Of a stretch of 5,332 nucleotides of DNA, positions 1-4,584 are shown piece by piece. Position 1 is the first letter of the stretch. Every line of letters starts with the position of its first letter. The DNA comes from Anaerolineae bacterium (GTDB lineage: Bacteria > Chloroflexota > Anaerolineae > B4-G1). The translations under genes and the position numbers were made by a program. The stretch is from assembly GCA_030612585.1 (NCBI GenBank), contig JAUWNP010000264.1, positions 1-5,332 of the forward strand, in the 5' to 3' direction. The notes under the pieces are model-generated. The model ran no database searches. It was not told the DNA's origin and was given only the letters and a program-made list of their open reading frames with translations.

Positions 1-59
1 GGGACTGAGGGGGGGCGGCCTTCCCCCCCAAGGTTGGGGGGGACGGAGGGGGGGCCGGG
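1..59. repeat. G/C-homopolymer repeat, 39-bp period, with perfect inverted repeat
   Basis: The ten-base string GAGGGGGGGC occurs at 7-16 and again at 46-55, exactly 39 bases apart, which is 13 codons. Between the copies lies a perfect inverted repeat: TCCCCCCCAA (22-31) and TTGGGGGGGA (34-43), separated by GG. In the adenine deaminase frame the stretch is open and encodes a Pro/Gly-rich string including PPPSPPTLGGKAAPPQ. The plus strand carries three 7-G runs and the minus strand one, so quadruplex or hairpin formation is conceivable. The array may continue beyond the edge. It looks like an inserted low-complexity or palindromic element rather than part of the enzyme fold, but only about 1.5 units are visible. 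Confidence 0.7.
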
Positions 60-1198
60 ATAGCGAATTTGAGACGCTCCCACTCCACGTGCACAGTGTC
101 GCGCACGTGGGACTCGTCCACGGCATGGATAGGCCAATCACCGACAGGGACACCGCCCTGCGCCACCAACACCCCACCGGCGAAGACCATCTCGGCGCGG
201 AAGTCCTTCAGATTGGAGAAGACAACCAGGTCAGCCCGCTTGCCGGGCGCAATCGCCCCCCGGTCGCGCAGGCGGAACCACTCGGCACCGTTGAGGGTCG
301 CCATGCGGATAGCAGTGATAGGATCGAGCCCCTCAGCGACGGCCAGGCGGATGAGATAGTCAATGTGCCCATCGTCCAGCAGGTCCGCCGGGTGGCGGTC
401 GTCGGTGCAGAAAGCACAGCGGCGGCTGTTGTGCAGAGTGACGGCTGGCACGAGCGCCCGCAGGTTCCTGGCGGCGGTGGACTCGCGCACGAAGACGTAC
501 ACCCCCAGCCGCAGTTTCTCCAGCATCTCGCCGGCAGTCGTGCACTCGTGGTCGGAGCCAGGGCCAGCGCCAACGTATGCCTGGAGCCACTTGCCGCCGA
601 CGGCGGGAGCGTGGCCGTCAATGACACGCTCCTGGAAAGCGACCAGTTTCTCCAGCGCTCCCGGCAACCCCAACACTGCCCCCGGCACATTCATAAACTC
701 GGCCAGCCCCAGGACGCGGGGCAAGCCGGCCAGCCCGATCAAATCGTCGGCGGTCAGTTCCGCCCCGGCAGTGCCCATGTGCGTGGCCGGGACGCAGGAG
801 GGGAGGTTGACGTAGACAGTAAGCGGCAGCCCCTCGGAGGCCGCCAGCATGTAGCGGATGCCGGCCGCCCCGGCCACGTTGGCGATCTCGTGGGGGTCGG
901 TGACGACGGTGGTGGTGCCGCGCGGCACGACGGCGCGGGCAAACTGCGATGGAGTGACCATTGATGACTCGACGTGAACGTGAGCATCAATAAGGCCAGG
1001 GCAGACGTACCGCCCGCCCAGATCAAGTTCATCCTGGGCCTCGTAATCGGGCCCAACCCCAACGATGGTGTCACCGGCAATGACGACATCTGTACTGATG
1101 ATCTCGCCGGTGAAGACGTTGATCACGCGCCCGTTGCGGAGTGCCAGGTCGGCGGGCTCGTCGCCCCGGGCGATGGGTAAGAAATCGGATAGGTTCAT
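1..1198 (-). CDS. ade: Adenine deaminase, 3' end off the window (partial)
   Basis: Adenine deaminase converts adenine to hypoxanthine and ammonia in the cytoplasm, for purine salvage or nitrogen release. The 399 visible residues start at ATG 1198, six bases after a perfect AGGAGG. Family motifs occur in order: PGLIDAHVHVESSM (67-80, metal-binding HxH plus the ESSM typical of Ade), DPHEIANV (101-108), PSCVPAT (133-139), GLAEFMNVPG (164-173), DGHAP (194-198), GSDHECTT (214-221), CTDDRHP (264-270), GHIDYLIRLAV (277-287), DPITAIRMATLN (292-303) and GAIAPGKRADLVVF (314-327). Family members are usually about 570-600 residues, so roughly a third is missing beyond base 1. No stop codon is reached. 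From about residue 381 the protein becomes a proline/glycine-rich repeat not expected in Ade. The order and completeness of motifs make the identity very secure; whether the gene is intact cannot be judged here. Confidence 0.95.
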   Translation of the reverse strand, partial: MNLSDFLPIARGDEPADLALRNGRVINVFTGEIISTDVVIAGDTIVGVGPDYEAQDELDLGGRYVCPGLIDAHVHVESSMVTPSQFARAVVPRGTTTVVTDPHEIANVAGAAGIRYMLAASEGLPLTVYVNLPSCVPATHMGTAGAELTADDLIGLAGLPRVLGLAEFMNVPGAVLGLPGALEKLVAFQERVIDGHAPAVGGKWLQAYVGAGPGSDHECTTAGEMLEKLRLGVYVFVRESTAARNLRALVPAVTLHNSRRCAFCTDDRHPADLLDDGHIDYLIRLAVAEGLDPITAIRMATLNGAEWFRLRDRGAIAPGKRADLVVFSNLKDFRAEMVFAGGVLVAQGGVPVGDWPIHAVDESHVRDTVHVEWERLKFAIPAPPPSPPTLGGKAAPPQS

Positions 1199-1204
1199 TG
1201 TGTG

Positions 1205-1210
1205 CCTCCT
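1205..1210 (-). promoter_or_regulatory. Shine-Dalgarno site of adenine deaminase
   Basis: Minus-strand AGGAGG lies six bases before the ATG at 1198 and fixes that start. The leader AGGAGGCACAC is identical to the one ahead of the DUF4010 gene (3060-3070 region), although the two genes are unrelated. Confidence 0.85.
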
Positions 1211-1220
1211 GTTGGAAGTA

Positions 1221-1291
1221 AATGAGTAAATGGGGAATGAGTAAATGAGGATCGGCGGAGCCTCATCTACTCATTTCCTCATCTACTCATT
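1221..1291 (-). other. Long imperfect hairpin between four-helix-bundle gene and ade
   Basis: The left arm 1221-1250 pairs with the right arm 1261-1291 around the ten-base loop 1251-1260. The inner 15 bp have a single mismatch; the outer 15 bp have a few mismatches and a one-base bulge, giving a stem of about 30 bp. On the minus strand it starts at the stop codon of the four-helix-bundle gene and ends about ten bases before the ade ribosome binding site. No T-run follows it, so it is not a classical intrinsic terminator. It could attenuate transcription, protect an mRNA end, or be a cruciform left by repeat insertion. Confidence 0.75.
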
Positions 1292-1311
1292 TCCTCGTTT
1301 CCTCATCTACC
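1221..1311. repeat. Dispersed ATGAGTAG-type repeat, cluster 1, both orientations
   Basis: Two 15-base units of the form AATGAGTAAATGNGG lie at 1221-1235 and 1236-1250. Reverse-complement units CCTCATCTACTCATT lie at 1261-1275 and 1277-1291, with a degenerate partial copy ending in CCTCATCTACC at 1301-1311. The right half runs into the 3' end of the four-helix-bundle gene and contains its stop codon (TGA, 1289-1287). The same core appears in the two other gaps at 1754-1799 and 3068-3132. Confidence 0.9.
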
Positions 1312-1739
1312 ACCACGTAAACAATGCGCTCCTCGCGCAGAATGGTCTTGCCAAACTCCTTGATCCCTTTCTGTTGCTTACGGACGTAGCCAATGTAGCC
1401 GTTGAGGGTACGATGTGCCTCCTGAGCCAGGTCGTGCAGTTCATGAAATCGCGCTTCGGAGACGTATCGCAGGTCGAAGCAGGTGATGATGTGGTTGATA
1501 GTCTCGTCGAGGGAGCCACGGGCAATGTAGAAGAAGCGCAGTTTGTCCAGGTAGTGATAGCGCCCGTAGCCCTCGGCAATATTCGCCATCACGCTCTTCG
1601 ATGACCTACGCATTTGTGGAACTAGATCGTAGCGCTCAATGAGCGGCAACTGCGCGGCGACTTTGTGGACCTCGATCACCAACCTCCGGGCCAATTGCCA
1701 GCATTTGAGGTCATGGAAGCCGAACCGTTGGCCGGTCAT
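1287..1739 (-). CDS. Stand-alone four-helix-bundle protein (S23 / 23S rRNA-intervening-protein family)
   Basis: This 150-residue protein has the hallmarks of the four-helix-bundle family named after proteins encoded in 23S rRNA intervening sequences, which is structurally related to the Avd accessory protein of diversity-generating retroelements. Visible motifs are FHDLKCWQLA (8-17), MRRSSKSVMANIAEGYGR (43-60) and RFFYIARGSLDET (68-80), followed by a last helix ending near LNGYIGYVRKQQ (112-123). Family proteins are commonly about 115-130 residues and end there; here roughly 27 extra residues follow (IKEFGKTILREERIVYVVVD...), and the final codons are read from the dispersed repeat. ATG 1739 is preceded by GAAGGGGG with a six-base spacer, an acceptable but not canonical ribosome binding site. 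Homologues form oligomers and are thought to bind nucleic acid; the function of stand-alone copies is unknown. No rRNA, reverse transcriptase or template repeat lies in the window. Repeat clusters flank it on both sides. Confidence 0.92.
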   Translation of the reverse strand: MTGQRFGFHDLKCWQLARRLVIEVHKVAAQLPLIERYDLVPQMRRSSKSVMANIAEGYGRYHYLDKLRFFYIARGSLDETINHIITCFDLRYVSEARFHELHDLAQEAHRTLNGYIGYVRKQQKGIKEFGKTILREERIVYVVVDEETRK

Positions 1740-1753
1740 AGGTTTCCCCCTTC

Positions 1754-1799
1754 CCTCATCTACTCATCTACTCATTTACTCGCCTACCCATCCACTCTA
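1754..1799. repeat. Dispersed ATGAGTAG-type repeat, cluster 2, tandem octamers
   Basis: After CCTCAT (1754-1759), five consecutive 8-base units can be read on the plus strand: CTACTCAT (1760), CTACTCAT (1768), TTACTCGC (1776), CTACCCAT (1784) and CCACTCTA (1792-1799). The first two are identical and the rest decay progressively. The last unit includes the stop codon of the DUF4010 gene (TAG, 1799-1797). Read on the minus strand, the array lies between that stop and the ribosome binding site of the four-helix-bundle gene and contains stops in all frames. Confidence 0.88.
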
Positions 1800-3056
1800 A
1801 ACGAGAAACGCAACTCCAATGCCAGTCACCAGCATCAACACAAACCCCGGCATCAACGCCCGGCGCAGGGAAGGCGACCCGCTCGTCAGCACGATGCCCC
1901 CTTTGACGGCGGTGTTCGACATGGCGGCCAGCACAATGGCCCGCGCTGCTGTGTTCAAAGTCAAGCCGCCCGCCGTGCGGCTCAACTCAGCCACGGAGAG
2001 CGTAATCGCGTCCACGTCCGCCAGCCCGGCAACGATGCTGGAGAGATAGAGGCCGGTATCACCCAGATACGTCTGCGCTGCCTTCGAGATCAACAGGATC
2101 AACGCGTAGATCAGGCCAAACTTGATCGCCGGCCCCAGTTCAAACGGGTTGGAGAAAACGACCTCCCCTTCCTTGTCGGTGCGCTGAGCGAGGTAGAGAT
2201 AGATACAGTAGGCCAGCCCCACCGCCGCCGAGGCAGCCATCGGCAGCCACAACACGCGCAACAGCGCACTGTTCAGTGCCGCAACCTCCACGATTACCCG
2301 AGCGAACATCACCGTCCAGGCCACAGTGATCGCTAGCGCAAACGGTTTGGCCAACTCCGCCTCCCTCTGGCTGCGTTGCGCAAAACTGAGCGTCACCGCC
2401 GTACTCGAAACCAGCCCACCCAGTAGACCGGTCAGGCCGATGCCCTGCCTGGGACCCACCACCTTGACCAACACGTAGCCCAGGAAACTGATGCCGGAGA
2501 TGAACACGACCATCAGCCAGATTTTGTACGGGTTTAGCACATCCAACGGCGGTGGGCCAAAGGTTTGATTGGGCAGCACCGGCAGGACGATGACCGTGAT
2601 GACAGCGAACTTTAGCGTGGCGTAAACGTCCTCCCGGGTGATGCGCTGCACAAACGTGTCCATCTCCAGTTTGAGGGAGAGCAAGACAGTGGTCACCACC
2701 GCCAGCGCCGCCGCCAACGCCAGATAGCCCCAGTAGCACAGCGCGCCGGCGAGGACAGTCACCAGCGCCGCCACCTCGGTCGTCATGCCCACGCCACCGC
2801 GCCACGCGCCGACGAAATAGGTAACCGCGATCAACGCGCCCATTACGATAAAGATGCCAACAAACGGCCACGGCGAAGCCAACACATCAGCCACCATTGC
2901 GGCCGTGCAGCCAACCAGCCCCATCAGCGCAAACGTGCGCTCGCCGGCGAATATCTCCCTACCAGGGCCGCCGTGGGCATACTCCCGTTGCAGCCCCACC
3001 AGGAAACCAATGGCCAGTGCCGCGCCGAAGCGGTAGAAAAGGTCTGCCTGCTCCAT
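1797..3056 (-). CDS. MgtC/SapB family membrane protein with C-terminal DUF4010 domain
   Basis: This is a 419-residue, very hydrophobic polytopic inner-membrane protein with roughly a dozen predicted membrane segments. The N-terminal part (about 8-130) resembles MgtC/SapB, including GFLVGLQREY (17-26), a conserved motif of that family. The C-terminal part (about 175-400) matches DUF4010, with GIGLTGLLGGLVSSTAVTLSF (205-225 region), NPFELGPAIKFGLIYALIL (303-321) and YLSSIVAGLADVDAITLSVA (337-356). MgtC proteins are linked to magnesium limitation and modulation of ATP synthase or phosphate uptake; the role of MgtC-DUF4010 fusions is not established, and transport is only a guess. ATG 3056 follows AGGAGG by eight bases, which is decisive for the start. 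The gene lies between dihydropyrimidinase (47-nt gap) and the four-helix-bundle gene (57-nt gap), and no M-box-like leader is visible in the short upstream gap. Confidence 0.93.
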   Translation of the reverse strand: MEQADLFYRFGAALAIGFLVGLQREYAHGGPGREIFAGERTFALMGLVGCTAAMVADVLASPWPFVGIFIVMGALIAVTYFVGAWRGGVGMTTEVAALVTVLAGALCYWGYLALAAALAVVTTVLLSLKLEMDTFVQRITREDVYATLKFAVITVIVLPVLPNQTFGPPPLDVLNPYKIWLMVVFISGISFLGYVLVKVVGPRQGIGLTGLLGGLVSSTAVTLSFAQRSQREAELAKPFALAITVAWTVMFARVIVEVAALNSALLRVLWLPMAASAAVGLAYCIYLYLAQRTDKEGEVVFSNPFELGPAIKFGLIYALILLISKAAQTYLGDTGLYLSSIVAGLADVDAITLSVAELSRTAGGLTLNTAARAIVLAAMSNTAVKGGIVLTSGSPSLRRALMPGFVLMLVTGIGVAFLV

Positions 3057-3064
3057 ATCGTGTG

Positions 3065-3070
3065 CCTCCT
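3065..3070 (-). promoter_or_regulatory. Shine-Dalgarno site of DUF4010 gene, fused to the repeat
   Basis: Minus-strand AGGAGG lies eight bases before ATG 3056. Its first three bases belong to the adjacent repeat unit (plus-strand CCTCATCTACTCAT from 3068), so the repeat runs directly into the ribosome binding site. The following bases CACAC match the ade leader. Confidence 0.85.
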
Positions 3071-3132
3071 CATCTACTCATCCCCCTTCTACTCATCCCC
3101 CATCTACTCATCCACCCATTCCTCATCTACTC
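3068..3132. repeat. Dispersed ATGAGTAG-type repeat, cluster 3, 15-bp period
   Basis: The core CTACTCAT occurs at 3074-3081, 3089-3096 and 3104-3111, exactly 15 bases apart, with C-rich spacers. A further partial copy, CCTCATCTACTC, lies at 3121-3132. The stop codon of dihydropyrimidinase (TAG, 3106-3104) is part of the third core, and the last eight codons of that gene are read from the array. Orientation is the same as cluster 2 and the right half of cluster 1. Confidence 0.9.
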
Positions 3133-4504
3133 CCCCCCTCGCCACAAACTGCCCTCGCCCCTTGCGCCCGTTGAACCGCCCCTCGCGGTAAATGATCTGG
3201 CCCCGGGAGATGGTCACCTTGACCCGCCCCTGCACCCGCAACCCCTCGTAGGGGGTGTAGCCGGTCAGGTGGTGGAGGCTCTCGGCGCTGATGGTGGTCT
3301 CCGGCCCCGGGTCGTAGACGACGACGTCGGCGTCGGAACCGGGGAGGAGCGCACCCTTGCGCGGCCACAATCCCCAGATGCGAGACGGGTTGGTGGATAG
3401 GAGTGCGACCAGTTGGGGCAGCGTCAGCCGCCCCCCGGCCACGCCGTAGGTGTACATCAACGGTAGCAAAGTCTCCATTCCCGGCAGACCTCCAGGCGTG
3501 CGGGTGAAGTTGTCATCAGCAGTCTTCTGCGCCAGCGTGTAGTCACAGTGGTCGGTGGCGATCAAGTCCACCGCCCCGGCCTCGACTAGCGCCCACAGCC
3601 GGTCGGGATCGCCGGGGTCGCGCAGCGGTGGCTGGAGGATGTAGCGCCAGGGGCCCGGCCCCTCGTAGACGGTGTTATCCAGCAAGAGGTACTGGGGGCA
3701 GGTCTCGCAGGAGACCGCCTGTCCGTTGTCCCGGGCCTCCATTACCAACGCGACGGAGCGGGCGGTGGAGCAATGGACGATGTGAACCGGGCATCCAGCG
3801 GCCTCGGCCAGGAAGAGCACCCGCTGGACCGCCTCCTGCTCAGCCAGGGCGGGGCGGGAGCGGCCGTGGTAACGCCAGCCGGTCTCACCGGCGGCGATCA
3901 ACGATTCGGTCTGTGCCGTCACCAGCGCGTCGTTCTCGCAGTGGACGAGCGGCAGGATTCCCAGATCGGCGGCGGCTTCCATCAGGCGCAGGATTGTACT
4001 GTCATCGGCGTAGTAGTTGGGCCGGTAGGTGGTGTAGAGTTTCATGCTGGGGGTGCCCAGATCAACCAGATCGGCCAACTCCCCCTCCCGGCCTGGCCCC
4101 AGATCGGTGACCATCACGTGGAACCCATAGTCAATCACCGCCTCCCGCGCCTCCTCTAGCCGCGCCTCTACTGCCTCCCGTAGCGTCTGCCCCGGAAACT
4201 GGGTGGCGAAGTCCACCACGGTGGTGACACCCCCACAGGCGGCGGCCCGCGTGCCGATGAACCAGTCGTCGGGGGTCTGGTAGACGCCGGTGTCGAGCGC
4301 GATGTGGGTGTGAGCGTCAATGAGACCAGGGAGGACGTAGCAGCCGTCGGCGTCCACCACGACAGTGTCGTCCGCCATGGGAAGACCATGTCCCATAGCC
4401 TTGATGTGCTCTCCCTGGACGAGTAAATCGGCTTCAAGGATACCCTCAGGAGTGACGAGGGTACCGCGCTTGATGAGCAAGGTTGTACTCGAATATCTTT
4501 TCAT
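3104..4504 (-). CDS. hydA: Dihydropyrimidinase / D-hydantoinase
   Basis: This is a cytoplasmic cyclic amidohydrolase that opens dihydropyrimidines (or hydantoins) to N-carbamoyl amino acids in reductive pyrimidine breakdown. Numbered from ATG 4504 it has 466 residues, matching the usual 455-475. All metal-site residues are present: HTH in GLIDAHTH (His65, His67), the carboxylated lysine in SMKLYTTY (Lys155), His188 in LVHCEN, His244 in HIVHCS and Asp318 in ATDHC. ATG 4504 was chosen because GGAG lies six bases upstream and because the family normally begins just before the LLIKRGTLVTPEG strand. GTG 4579, ATG 4570 and ATG 4516 are in-frame alternatives; GTG 4579 would start only five bases after the caspase stop. 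The C-terminus (VDEEWVDE) comes from the intergenic repeat. Exact substrate cannot be told; phenylhydantoinase and related cyclic-imide hydrolases share these residues. The adenine deaminase downstream supports a nucleobase-catabolism role. Confidence 0.93.
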   Translation of the reverse strand: MKRYSSTTLLIKRGTLVTPEGILEADLLVQGEHIKAMGHGLPMADDTVVVDADGCYVLPGLIDAHTHIALDTGVYQTPDDWFIGTRAAACGGVTTVVDFATQFPGQTLREAVEARLEEAREAVIDYGFHVMVTDLGPGREGELADLVDLGTPSMKLYTTYRPNYYADDSTILRLMEAAADLGILPLVHCENDALVTAQTESLIAAGETGWRYHGRSRPALAEQEAVQRVLFLAEAAGCPVHIVHCSTARSVALVMEARDNGQAVSCETCPQYLLLDNTVYEGPGPWRYILQPPLRDPGDPDRLWALVEAGAVDLIATDHCDYTLAQKTADDNFTRTPGGLPGMETLLPLMYTYGVAGGRLTLPQLVALLSTNPSRIWGLWPRKGALLPGSDADVVVYDPGPETTISAESLHHLTGYTPYEGLRVQGRVKVTISRGQIIYREGRFNGRKGRGQFVARGGVDEEWVDE

Positions 4505-4510
4505 CGCACT

Positions 4511-4514
4511 CTCC
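4511..4514 (-). promoter_or_regulatory. Probable Shine-Dalgarno site selecting the hydA start at 4504
   Basis: Minus-strand GGAG lies six bases before ATG 4504, with a second GGAG at 4517-4520. The longer alternatives have weaker upstream matches: only AGGTG before GTG 4579, and GGAG directly abutting ATG 4516. Confidence 0.55.
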
Positions 4515-4584
4515 ATCTCCAGTTGTACCAACTCATATCGTCTGTTGTCTCTGCCGGTTCGGTTAGACATTGAAGACACCTGGG

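Noticed and set aside
89..964. Long plus-strand open frame of 291 codons opposite adenine deaminase
   Set aside because: It is exactly antisense to well-conserved ade motifs, has no family features, and long antisense frames are expected from GC-rich third positions.
1251..1291. Intrinsic terminator after the four-helix-bundle gene
   Set aside because: The stem is strong but AT-rich repeats form it and no T-run follows on the minus strand.
1221..1311. CRISPR array
   Set aside because: Repeats are 8-16 bases, degenerate, in both orientations and without unique spacers of regular length; no cas genes.
1287..1739. Diversity-generating retroelement or 23S rRNA intervening sequence
   Set aside because: The protein resembles Avd and intervening-sequence proteins, but no reverse transcriptase, template/variable repeat pair or rRNA sequence is in the window.
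1665..2336. Plus-strand open frame of 223 codons spanning the four-helix-bundle and DUF4010 genes
   Set aside because: It crosses two recognisable minus-strand genes and the repeat gap, is rich in Gln/His/Arg in a shadow-frame pattern, and has no recognisable domain.
2140..2871. Second minus-strand frame of 243 codons inside the DUF4010 gene
   Set aside because: Gly/Arg-rich frame-shifted shadow of the true membrane-protein frame, which has continuous homology and a strong ribosome binding site.
3628..4159. Two overlapping plus-strand frames opposite dihydropyrimidinase
   Set aside because: Antisense to conserved metal-site motifs; composition is that of shadow frames.
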